From NCBI RefSeq assembly GCF_047600445.1, contig NZ_JASGKT010000002.1, positions 2,356,001 to 2,420,000 of the forward strand: 64,000 nt of DNA, written 5' to 3'. The number at the start of each line of letters is the position of its first letter. Position 1 is the first letter of the stretch. Positions 53,375 to 61,018 of this stretch are shown here, piece by piece. A program made the translations under genes and the position numbers. The DNA is from Piscinibacter sp047600445 (lineage in GTDB: Bacteria > Pseudomonadota > Gammaproteobacteria > Burkholderiales > Burkholderiaceae_C). The notes beneath the pieces were generated by a model that saw only the letters and a program-made list of their open reading frames with translations, had not been told where the DNA came from and did no database searches.

Positions 53375-54232
53375 ATGGCCGATCGCCCCCGCCCGACCCC
53401 GCCCTTCGAAACCGTGAACGACCTGCTCACCCTGCTCGGCCTCGCGGCCTGGAAGCCCCAGATCGGCGCGCTGCTGCTGCCGCCGGTGCCCTTCATCGTG
53501 CTGATGCTGGTCGGCACGCGCGTCGCGTTCGCGCGCCGCGGCTGGGGCTGGCTGCTGGTGGCCAGCGGCGCGGCGCTGCTGTGGCTGTCCAGCACGATGG
53601 GCTTCGCGCGCGTGCTGTCGGACTACGTGCTGCGCCCGCCGGCGGCGTTTTCGTCCGAGCGCGCCGAGGCCTGGCGCGCCGCCGTCAAGGCGCGCGAGCC
53701 GGTGGCCATCCTGGTGCTGGGCGGCGGCGGCCGGCCGTTCGCGCCCGAGTACGGCGTCAGCAACCTGACGCCCAACTCGGTCGAGCGGCTGCGCTACGGC
53801 GTCTGGCTCTCGCGCGAGACCGGCGCGCCGCTGGGCTACAGCGGCGGCGTGGGCTGGGCGCTGGGCAGCTCGGTCACCACCCCCGAGGCGCAGATCGCCG
53901 CGCGCATCGCGCAGCAGGAGTTCGGCCGGCCGCTGAAATGGGCCGAGGAGCGCTCGCGCGACACGCGCGAGAACGCGATCTACAGCGTCGCGCTGCTCAA
54001 GGAGCAGGGCATACGGCGCGTGCTGCTGGTGTCGCACCAGCGCCACCTGCCGCGCGCGCTGCGCGCCTTCCAGGAGGTCGGCGCCGACAGCGGCATCGTC
54101 TTCGAGACGGCGCCGGTGGACGTGATGAACACGATGCTGAACACGCCGATGGCCTGGCTGCCGACCACGCGCGGCATGCAGACCGTGCGCGAGATCACGC
54201 ACGAGCTGATGGGCCGCTGGTTCGGGGCTTGA
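53375..54232 (+). CDS. YdcF/ElyC-family (DUF218) membrane protein
   Basis: A 285-residue protein with two N-terminal membrane helices (about 30-50 and 58-78) and a periplasmic DUF218 domain. That domain has VAILVLGGGGRPF, NSVERLRYGVWLSRETGAPL, EERSRDTRENAIYSVALLKE and VLLVSHQRHLPRALRAF, the acidic and SHxxH elements of the family. ElyC in E. coli affects the lipid carrier used in peptidoglycan and envelope polysaccharide synthesis; specificity here is unknown. The ATG is 44 bases from the divergent DUF748 gene. It ends shortly before a large inverted repeat. Confidence 0.9.
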   Translation: MADRPRPTPPFETVNDLLTLLGLAAWKPQIGALLLPPVPFIVLMLVGTRVAFARRGWGWLLVASGAALLWLSSTMGFARVLSDYVLRPPAAFSSERAEAWRAAVKAREPVAILVLGGGGRPFAPEYGVSNLTPNSVERLRYGVWLSRETGAPLGYSGGVGWALGSSVTTPEAQIAARIAQQEFGRPLKWAEERSRDTRENAIYSVALLKEQGIRRVLLVSHQRHLPRALRAFQEVGADSGIVFETAPVDVMNTMLNTPMAWLPTTRGMQTVREITHELMGRWFGA

Positions 54233-54249
54233 GTCCGCTTGCAGGGATG

Positions 54250-54320
54250 CCGTTCGGGCTGAGCTCGTCGAAGCCCCGGGCGTGCAACGCCAGGCCCTTC
54301 GACAAGCTCAGGGCGAACGG
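54250..54320. repeat. Inverted repeat between convergent genes (REP-like, bidirectional terminator candidate)
   Basis: The left arm (54250-54276) starts CCGTTCGGGCTGAGC and continues TCGTCGAAGCC. The right arm (54294-54320) is GCCCTTCGACAAGC then TCAGGGCGAACGG. The arms pair over about 26 bases with few mismatches around a 17-base loop. This sequence type, with TTCGACAAGCTCAG, is a dispersed palindrome I know from many Burkholderiales genomes. It lies between the ends of the YdcF-like gene and the apbE gene, so it can fold in either transcript. Confidence 0.85.
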
Positions 54321-54324
54321 GGGG

Positions 54325-55392
54325 TCAACCGCTGGCGAGCGGCAGCCCTTCGGCGCCCAGCGCGGCTTGCAGCGGCAAGCCGGGCGAGGTCCACAGGCTG
54401 CCGTCGCGGCGCGCGATCAGCGCGCGCACGCCCGGCATCAGCTCGAACAGCGTGCGCGCGGCGTTGTCGTTCATCACCATCGCGGCGGCGCCGAAGCCGT
54501 TGACGTCTTGCACCCGCTCGGCCAGCAGCGTCACGCCGTGCGCGCCCTGGCTGGGCTGGCCGCTGCGCGGGTCGATGATGTGGTGCAGGCGCCGCCCGCC
54601 CTGCTCGAAGCAGCGCAGGTAGTCGCCCGAGGACGCCAGCACGCCGCGCCGCAGCGCCAGCACGCCCAGCACCCGTTCGGGCCGGCGCGGATCGCGCACG
54701 CCGATGCGCCAGGCCGGCTGGTCGTCGCGCGCGATGGCCAGCACGTCGCCGCCGCCGTTGACGAGCGCGCGCTCGACGCCCGCGTCGCGCAGCGCCCGCA
54801 GTCCGGCGTCGAGGATCGGCAGCTTGGCGATGCCGCCCAGGTCGAGCCGCATGCCGCGGCGGCGCAGCAGCGCGGTGCCGGCGCGCTCGTCGAGCAGCAG
54901 GTCGCGCCAGTTCACCAGCGGCAGGCCGCGCGCCACTTCGTCGTCCGAGGGGCGACGCGGTTGCAGCGGGTCGAAGTGCCAGCGCCCGGCGCTGCCGACG
55001 GTGGCGTCGAACGCGCCGCCGCTGCGCCGCGACACCGCCTGTGCCTGTTGCAGCACGGCCATCAGCTCGGGCGCGCTCTTCACCGGCTGCAGGCCGGCGG
55101 CCAGGCCGATCGCGGCGGCGCCGCTCGTGGCGCTGTAGTGGCTCATCAGCGCCGCCTGGCGCGCCATCACGTCGTAGGCATGGGCGATGGCGGCGTCGAG
55201 CGCGGCCGTGTCGCCGCCTTCGGCGATCAGGTCGACGCGTGTGCCCATCAGCTCGCGCGTGGCGCGCACGCGCCCGGCGCGCGCGTCGGCGGCGCGCAGC
55301 GCACGCGGCCAGGCCGCGGCGCACAGCGTCAGGCCGGCCAGCGCAGCGGCGCGGCGGCGTGCCGCATCGGGCCAGGCTCGCGGCGTGTTCAT
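54325..55392 (-). CDS. ApbE/NosX-type FAD:protein FMN transferase
   Basis: A 355-residue flavin transferase that attaches FMN to a threonine of partner proteins. The N-terminus is an exported leader with basic residues (ARRRAAALAGLTLCAAAWPRALRA), possibly Tat-like. Family motifs are RATRELMGTRVDL, the LDLGGIAKLPILDAGLRAL metal/FAD segment, VNGGGDVLA, GVLASSGDYLRCFE and HHIIDPRSGQPS. Location beside nosZR, divergent and next to a cytochrome gene, makes it the likely NosX, which flavinylates NosR. It is 20 bases downstream of the cytochrome gene and ends against the inverted repeat. A general ApbE role cannot be excluded. Confidence 0.9.
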   Translation of the reverse strand: MNTPRAWPDAARRRAAALAGLTLCAAAWPRALRAADARAGRVRATRELMGTRVDLIAEGGDTAALDAAIAHAYDVMARQAALMSHYSATSGAAAIGLAAGLQPVKSAPELMAVLQQAQAVSRRSGGAFDATVGSAGRWHFDPLQPRRPSDDEVARGLPLVNWRDLLLDERAGTALLRRRGMRLDLGGIAKLPILDAGLRALRDAGVERALVNGGGDVLAIARDDQPAWRIGVRDPRRPERVLGVLALRRGVLASSGDYLRCFEQGGRRLHHIIDPRSGQPSQGAHGVTLLAERVQDVNGFGAAAMVMNDNAARTLFELMPGVRALIARRDGSLWTSPGLPLQAALGAEGLPLASG

Positions 55393-55412
55393 CGCACGGC
55401 TCGACGCGGCGC

Positions 55413-55844
55413 TCAACGCGAAGCGCCGACCATGTAGTCCACGGCGGCCTTCAACTCGTCGTCGCCGAGCTGGCTGCCGCCGCGCGCCGGCATCTGGCCC
55501 TTGGCGCCGATGAAGCCTTCGATCGCGTGCTTGTACAGCACGTCCTGGCCCTGCGCGATGCGCGGGCCCCACTCGGCCTTGTCGCCCGGCTTGGGCGCGC
55601 CGGCCACGCCGGCCGCATGGCACAGCGCGCAGACCTTGTTGTAGGCCGCTTTGCCGGCGGCGTTGTCTGCCGCCGGCGCGGCGGCCACTGCCGGGGCCGC
55701 TGCCTCGCTCGGCGCGGGCGCGGGCGCGGGTGCGGGCGCAGCCGCAGGGGCCGGCGCGGCGGCGGGCGCGGCGGGCTCCTGCTTGCCGCAGGCGGACAGG
55801 GCGATCGCCGCGGCGACCGTCGAAAGGGCAAGGAGGTACTTCAT
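55413..55844 (-). CDS. Lipoprotein cytochrome c5-like electron carrier
   Basis: A 143-residue lipid-anchored cytochrome. The signal peptide ends in a lipobox ALSAC (Cys19), followed by a 40-residue Ala/Pro linker (about 24-62). A heme-binding domain with CALCHAAG has its distal Met in GQMPARGG. The spacing from heme to Met and the terminal AAVDYMVGASR fit cytochrome c5/c555-like proteins. The linker would let the heme domain reach a partner from the membrane. It is divergent from the nos operon and upstream of the ApbE/NosX gene, so delivery of electrons to N2O reductase is a reasonable role. AGGAGG precedes the ATG. Confidence 0.92.
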   Translation of the reverse strand: MKYLLALSTVAAAIALSACGKQEPAAPAAAPAPAAAPAPAPAPAPSEAAAPAVAAAPAADNAAGKAAYNKVCALCHAAGVAGAPKPGDKAEWGPRIAQGQDVLYKHAIEGFIGAKGQMPARGGSQLGDDELKAAVDYMVGASR

Positions 55845-55948
55845 GGCGCCGCAGTGTGAACCGGGCGGGCGCGCCGCGCGAGCGCCGGATGCGCCGGCTT
55901 GGCGGCAGATCAAGCCGCTGCGCGAGATCGATTCCGATTCCGCGATTC

Positions 55949-55962
55949 TTGAACCACTTCAA
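55949..55962. promoter_or_regulatory. FNR/Dnr-type box between the divergent nos units
   Basis: TTGAACCACTTCAA has the TTGA-N6-TCAA half-sites of FNR/Dnr/Crp-type operators; with one flanking base on each side (C and G) the palindrome has 6-base arms. It lies 59 bases upstream of the small Cys/His protein gene and 104 upstream of the cytochrome gene start, so it could act on both directions. Nitrous oxide reductase genes are classically controlled by such O2 or NO sensors. Confidence 0.7.
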
Positions 55963-56021
55963 GGCCGCGGCATGAACGGATGGGAAGGATGCGCAGCGTT
56001 CGAGCCCACTGCCGACCCGCC

Positions 56022-56384
56022 ATGTCCCTCGCCCCGCCGCTGCACACCTCGCGCACAGCCACCTTGCGGCGCTGGGTGCTGGCCTGCGTGCTGATGGCCT
56101 GGGGCGCGGCCTGGGCCGCGCCGCTGCTGCAGCCCGGCGGCTTGCAGGTGGTGTGCAGCGCCAGCGGCCACCTCGAGCTGGTCGCCACCGACGCGGACGG
56201 CCACCACGCGTCGCACGCCGACGACTGCGCGCAGTGCGCGCCCTCCAGCCTGATGGGCGCGCCGCCGCCGGCGCCGCCCGATCCGGTGGCCGTCGCCGAC
56301 GGCGCGGCCACCCTCGCCCCCTTGCCCGAATCCACGCGCGTCAGCGGCTTGCCGCCGGCGCGCGGGCCACCGATTTTTCACTGA
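56022..56384 (+). CDS. Small exported Cys/His protein, DUF2946-like
   Basis: A 120-residue protein with a hydrophobic leader after a basic stretch (TATLRRWVLACVLMAWGAAWA, seen in parts, about residues 9-29). The mature part contains LQVVCSASGHLELV, then DGHHASHADDCAQCAPSS, that is several His and a CxxC, and a Pro/Ala-rich tail. This is the pattern of DUF2946-type proteins. The ATG at 56022 was preferred to one at 55980, which lies in the likely promoter region. It starts 24 bases before nosZ. A role in copper delivery or sensing for NosZ is possible but not shown. Confidence 0.7.
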   Translation: MSLAPPLHTSRTATLRRWVLACVLMAWGAAWAAPLLQPGGLQVVCSASGHLELVATDADGHHASHADDCAQCAPSSLMGAPPPAPPDPVAVADGAATLAPLPESTRVSGLPPARGPPIFH

Positions 56385-56408
56385 GCCCATCCCCCGAGAG
56401 GAGTGATC

Positions 56409-58346
56409 ATGTCCGACGACAAGAGCAGTACCAGCAACACCCCCGACGGCCTGGGCCGTCGCCGCTTCATCAACAGCGCCGCGCTGGCCGGCCTGACCTT
56501 CGGCGTCGCCGCCTGCACCGACAGCAAGGAAAAGGGCGAAGCGGCACCCGCCGCCGCGCCTGCAGCCGCACCCGCCGCCGACCACGGCGCCGCCGCCGGC
56601 GTGCATCCGAAGCCCGGCGAGCTGGACACCTACTACGGCCTGTGGAGCGGCGGCCACACCGGCGACGTGCGCGTGCTGGGCATCCCGTCGGGCCGCGAGC
56701 TGCTGCGCATTCCCTGCTTCGTGCCCGACGCGCTGGTCGGCTGGGGCATCACCAACGAGTCGAAGAAGGTGATGGGCACCAAGCCCGACGGCTCGCTGCG
56801 CTACACCGTCGGCGACACGCACCACGTGCACGCCTCCTACAAGGACGGCGACTACGACGGCCGCTACGCCTGGGTGAACGACAAGATCAACAGCCGCATC
56901 GCGCGCATGCGCCTGGACTACTTCCTCTGCGACAAGATCACCGAGATCCCCAACGTCCAGGGCTTCCACGGCATCTTCCCCGACAAGCGCGACCCGGTCG
57001 ACGAGAAGATCAACTACACCACGCGCGTGTTCTGCGGCGGCGAGTTCGCCATTCCGCTGCCCAACGACGGCAAGGACGCGAACAACCCCGAGAAGTACCG
57101 CTCGCTGTTCAGCTGCATCGACGCCGAGACGATGGAAGTGCGCTGGCAGGCGCTGATCGACGGCAACTGCGACCTGGTGGCCTCCTCCTACGACGGCAAG
57201 CTCGCCGCCAGCAACCAGTACAACACCGAGAACGGCATCACCTACCCCGACATGATGTCGGCCGAGCGCGACGCCTGCATCTTCTTCAACATCGCGCGCA
57301 TCGAGGAGGCCGTCAAGGCCGGCAGGTTCACCACCTACGGCGACAGCAAGGTGCCGGTGGTCGACGCCACGCGCAAGAGCAACACCGACCCGAAGACCGC
57401 GCTGGTGGCCGTCGTCAGCGTGCCCAAGAACCCGCACGGCGTGAACGCCTCGCCGGACGGCAAGTACTTCATCTGCGCCGGCAAGCTCTCGCCGACCGCG
57501 ACGGTGATCGAACTCGCCAAGGTGCTCGACTGGTTCGACGGCAAGCTCGAGAAGATCGACCAGGCCATCGCCGCCGAGGTCGAGATCGGCCTGGGCCCGC
57601 TGCACACCGCCTTCGACGGCCGCGGCAACGCCTACACCACGCTGTTCCTCGACAGCCAGGTGGTGAAGTGGAACATCGACGCGGCGATCAAGTTCACCGC
57701 CGGCGACAAGAACGCCAAGTACGTGGTCGACCGCCTCGACGTGCACTACCAGCCGGGCCACATCAACGCCTCGCAGAGCGAGACCAGGAACGCCGACGGC
57801 AAGTGGCTGGCGGTGGGCTGCAAGTTCTCGAAGGACCGCTTCCTGCCGGTCGGCCCGCTGCACGCCGAGAACGAGCAGATCATCGACATCTCGGGCGAGA
57901 AGATGAAGCTGATCGCCGACCACCCGGTGCGCGGCGAGCCGCACGACTTCATCTTCTTCAAGCGCGACCTGCTGCGCCCGAAGCAGGTGTACAGCCTGGA
58001 CGACTTCCCGCTGGCCGTGAAGGACCCGAAGGACGGCGGCATCACGCGCAACGGCAAGAAGGTGACGGTGCGCCTGACCAGCCAGGCGCCGGCCTTCAGC
58101 ATGACCGAGATCAAGCTGAAGAAGGGCGACGAGGTCACGATCATCCTGACCAACCTCGACAAGGTGGAGGATCTGACGCACGGCTTCGCGATCCCGAAAT
58201 ACAACATCAACTTCATCGTCAACCCGCTGGAGACGGCGTCGGTGAGCTTCGTCGCCGACAAGCCCGGCGTGTTCTGGGCCTATTGCACGCACTTCTGCCA
58301 TGCGCTGCACCTGGAGATGCGCAGCCGCATCGTCGTCGAGGCCTGA
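56409..58346 (+). CDS. nosZ: Nitrous oxide reductase NosZ
   Basis: A 645-residue copper enzyme that reduces N2O to N2. The N-terminus has a twin-arginine motif GRRRFINSAALAG (clade I feature), then FGVAAC with Cys36 fitting a lipobox and an Ala/Pro linker. The CuZ beta-propeller follows, with DTHHVHASYKDGDYDGRY, HGIFPDKRDP, NPHGVNASPDGKY and DYHQ-like histidines. The C-terminal cupredoxin has the CuA site: Cys626, Cys630, His634 and Met637 in CTHFCHALHLEM. GAGAGGAG precedes the ATG; a GTG six bases earlier is possible. It heads nosZ-nosR-orf-nosDFY. Confidence 0.97.
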   Translation: MSDDKSSTSNTPDGLGRRRFINSAALAGLTFGVAACTDSKEKGEAAPAAAPAAAPAADHGAAAGVHPKPGELDTYYGLWSGGHTGDVRVLGIPSGRELLRIPCFVPDALVGWGITNESKKVMGTKPDGSLRYTVGDTHHVHASYKDGDYDGRYAWVNDKINSRIARMRLDYFLCDKITEIPNVQGFHGIFPDKRDPVDEKINYTTRVFCGGEFAIPLPNDGKDANNPEKYRSLFSCIDAETMEVRWQALIDGNCDLVASSYDGKLAASNQYNTENGITYPDMMSAERDACIFFNIARIEEAVKAGRFTTYGDSKVPVVDATRKSNTDPKTALVAVVSVPKNPHGVNASPDGKYFICAGKLSPTATVIELAKVLDWFDGKLEKIDQAIAAEVEIGLGPLHTAFDGRGNAYTTLFLDSQVVKWNIDAAIKFTAGDKNAKYVVDRLDVHYQPGHINASQSETRNADGKWLAVGCKFSKDRFLPVGPLHAENEQIIDISGEKMKLIADHPVRGEPHDFIFFKRDLLRPKQVYSLDDFPLAVKDPKDGGITRNGKKVTVRLTSQAPAFSMTEIKLKKGDEVTIILTNLDKVEDLTHGFAIPKYNINFIVNPLETASVSFVADKPGVFWAYCTHFCHALHLEMRSRIVVEA

Positions 58347-58407
58347 GGTGGCGCGCCGCGCGGCTCCATCCCGGGTCGCGCGGCGGCTGCCTGCAACCCT
58401 TCCGTCC

Positions 58408-60579
58408 ATGTCGTCGCTGATCCGCGCGCTGTGCGTGCTGCTGCTCGTCGCCCTCGCGATGCCGGCGGCGCGCGCCCAGACCGCCTACGAGGCGCCGCTG
58501 CCCGTCGAGCTGCAGACTTCGCCCGAACTGTGCGCCTTCGTGCCGTGCAAGGAGGTGATGCCGGGCGCCGACAGCTTCTCGCCGCGCAAGGGCAAGCCGC
58601 CCTACGTCGAGGCCTACCAGAGCGAGGGCGCGCAGCGCACGCTGCTCGGCTACGTCTTCCTGTCCACCGACATCGTCGACATCCCGGCCTACTCCGGCAA
58701 GCCGGTGGTGACGCTGATCGGCATGGACACCAAGGGCCTGATCACCGGCACGCGCATCCTGCGCCACAGCGAGCCCATCCTGCTGCTGGGCATCCCGGAG
58801 AGCGTGCTGACCAGGTTCATCGGCCAGTACCTCGGCAAGTTCGTCGGCGACAAGATCGAGATCGGCAAGTCGCGCGAGGGCGAGGGCTACATCGGCCTGG
58901 ACGCCATCACCGGCGCCACCGTGACGGTGATCGCGCAGAACCAGGTGATCATGCGCTCCGGCGTGGCGATCGCGCGCCAGGTCGGCATCCTCCGGGTCGA
59001 GCCCAAGCCGCAGGCGCGCTTCGCGGCGGCGAACGACAAGCTGAGCTGGGCCCAGCTCGTGGCCGAGGGCAGCGTGCGGCGCCTGACGGTGCGGCCCGAG
59101 CAGCTCGGCATGGAGCGCGCCGCCGAGCCCTACATCGACATGCACTACGGCTACCTGAACACCCCTGCGGTGGGCAGGAGCCTGCTCGGCGACGCCGGCT
59201 ACGACTCGCTGATGTCGCGCCTGGCGCCGGGCGAGCACGCGATCTTCATCGTCGCCAACGGCAGCGATTCGTTCAAGGGCTCGGGCTTCGTTCGCGGCGG
59301 CATCTACGACCGCGTGCAGGTGGCCCAGGACATGGACGCCTACACCTTCCGCGACCTCGACTACCTGAACCTGTACGGCCTGTCCGCCGCGGGCTCGCCG
59401 GCCTACAAGGAGTCGGCGATCTTCATCGTGCGCGACCCCGGCTTCAGCGCGGCCTACCCGTGGAGCCTGGTGTTCCTCGCCAACAAGCTCGACCGCGTCA
59501 GCGGCCACCGCGACTTCGTCAGCTTCAGCGACGAGTACTGGGTGCAGGCGCGCTACCTCGAAGGCGGCCGGCCGGCGCTGATCAAGCCCGACCCCACCTG
59601 GCTCAAGGTGTGGAAGGCGCGCGCGCCGCAGATCGCGCTGTTCGCGGCGCTGCTGGTGGCCGTCGGCGTGGTCTACGCGCTGCGCGAGCGGCTGACGCGC
59701 CTGTCCACGCGCAAGAACAAGTGGCCGGTGAACGCCTTCAAGTATTCGGCCTGGGTGCTGAGCATCGCCTTCGTCGGCTTCGGCGTGCTGGCGCAGCCCT
59801 CGATCACGCAGGTGCTGACCTGGTTCCACTCGCTGCTGTTCAAGTGGACCTGGGAGCTGTTCCTCAGCGACCCGTTCATCTTCCTGTTCTGGATCTTCAT
59901 CATCGTCACGGTGTTCGTGTGGGGGCGCGGCCTGTTCTGCGGCTGGCTGTGCCCGTTCGGCTCGCTCTCCGAACTGCTCTACAAGATCGGCGGCGCGGTG
60001 GGGCTCAAGCGCTTCCAGTTCCTGCTGCCGCGGCGCTGGCACGACCGCCTGAAGTGGGTGAAGTACGCGGTGTTCTTCGGCCTGCTCGCGGTGTCGATGT
60101 TCTCGATGGGCCTGGCCGAGATGCTCGCCGAGGTCGAGCCGTTCAAGACCACCTTCCTGGTCGGCTGGGGCCAGCGCGCCTGGCCCTACACGGCCTTCGC
60201 CGCCGGGCTGCTGGCGCTGTCGATCTTCACCGAGCGGCCGTTCTGCAAGTACCTGTGCCCGCTCGGCGCCTCGCTGGCGATGCCCTCGACCTTCCGCTGG
60301 TTCGGCCTGCGCCGCAAGCAGGAGTGCAGCAGCTGCCACGCCTGCCAGAAGGGCTGCGGCTCGCAGGCCATCGACGACGACGGCCGCATCGACCACCGCG
60401 AGTGCCTGCACTGCCTGGACTGCATGATCCTGTACACCGACGAGCACGCCTGCCCGCCGCTGGCGCAGGAGCGCAAGCGCCGCGAGCGCGCCGGCCAGCC
60501 GCTCACGCCGATCGGGCGCGACGGTTACTACATTCCCATCATTCCGGTGCCCGCGGATACCGCCGCGCCGCGCGCCTGA
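58408..60579 (+). CDS. nosR: NosR, flavin and Fe-S electron donor for N2O reduction
   Basis: A 723-residue membrane protein. The signal peptide (about 1-23) is followed by a periplasmic FMN-binding domain; the flavinylation motif is DAITGATVT (about 170-178), the Thr being the FMN site. After further helices, the C-terminal half has CGWLCPFGS and CKYLCPLGAS, typical of NapH/NosR-type polyferredoxins. The two cytoplasmic clusters follow in CSSCHACQKGCGSQ and CLHCLDC. NosR carries electrons from the quinol pool toward NosZ and is needed for its activity in vivo. It follows nosZ after 61 bases, unlike the common nosR-nosZ order. Confidence 0.96.
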   Translation: MSSLIRALCVLLLVALAMPAARAQTAYEAPLPVELQTSPELCAFVPCKEVMPGADSFSPRKGKPPYVEAYQSEGAQRTLLGYVFLSTDIVDIPAYSGKPVVTLIGMDTKGLITGTRILRHSEPILLLGIPESVLTRFIGQYLGKFVGDKIEIGKSREGEGYIGLDAITGATVTVIAQNQVIMRSGVAIARQVGILRVEPKPQARFAAANDKLSWAQLVAEGSVRRLTVRPEQLGMERAAEPYIDMHYGYLNTPAVGRSLLGDAGYDSLMSRLAPGEHAIFIVANGSDSFKGSGFVRGGIYDRVQVAQDMDAYTFRDLDYLNLYGLSAAGSPAYKESAIFIVRDPGFSAAYPWSLVFLANKLDRVSGHRDFVSFSDEYWVQARYLEGGRPALIKPDPTWLKVWKARAPQIALFAALLVAVGVVYALRERLTRLSTRKNKWPVNAFKYSAWVLSIAFVGFGVLAQPSITQVLTWFHSLLFKWTWELFLSDPFIFLFWIFIIVTVFVWGRGLFCGWLCPFGSLSELLYKIGGAVGLKRFQFLLPRRWHDRLKWVKYAVFFGLLAVSMFSMGLAEMLAEVEPFKTTFLVGWGQRAWPYTAFAAGLLALSIFTERPFCKYLCPLGASLAMPSTFRWFGLRRKQECSSCHACQKGCGSQAIDDDGRIDHRECLHCLDCMILYTDEHACPPLAQERKRRERAGQPLTPIGRDGYYIPIIPVPADTAAPRA

Positions 60580-60589
60580 GCGAACCATC

Positions 60590-61018
60590 ATGGTCGACCC
60601 CCGCCTGCCCACCGATCCGGCCCTGCCCTCCTACGGGCAGCGCGCCGGCCTGGCCGCGTGGCTGGCCGCCGAGGCCTGGGACCACGTCTGGCCCTGGAGC
60701 CGCGCCGGCCTCGCGCAGCAGCGCCTGTGGCAATCGGCCGGCTTCGCGATCGCCGCGGCCGCCACCATCGTGTGGGTGCTGGCCGCGCTCGGCCGGCTGG
60801 AATCGGGCGCGGTGATCGGCTGGTGGTTCGGCTGGAGCGTCTACGAGGTGCTGGTGCGCCTGGGCGGCAAGCGCTACGTGAAGGACGGGCCGTGGTGGGG
60901 GCGCACCTACCGCGTCGCCAGCCCGATGGACATGATCTGCTACGTCGGCTTCAAGAACCTGCTGATCGGTGCCGCGCTGTTCCTGGCGCTGAAGGCGCTG
61001 GGGCTGGTGCAGGCATGA
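60590..61018 (+). CDS. Small membrane protein of the nos cluster, unknown function
   Basis: A 142-residue protein. Two or three hydrophobic segments can be seen (about 50-68, 75-90 and 118-138), with a Trp-rich stretch between (GWWFGWSVYEVLVRLGGKRY and GPWWGRTYRVAS). There is no signal peptide or metal-binding motif. I do not recognise the family. It starts 10 bases after nosR, and its stop overlaps the nosD ATG (ATGA), so it is certainly translated as part of this operon. A structural role with NosR or the maturation complex NosDFY is the natural guess. Confidence 0.75.
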   Translation: MVDPRLPTDPALPSYGQRAGLAAWLAAEAWDHVWPWSRAGLAQQRLWQSAGFAIAAAATIVWVLAALGRLESGAVIGWWFGWSVYEVLVRLGGKRYVKDGPWWGRTYRVASPMDMICYVGFKNLLIGAALFLALKALGLVQA

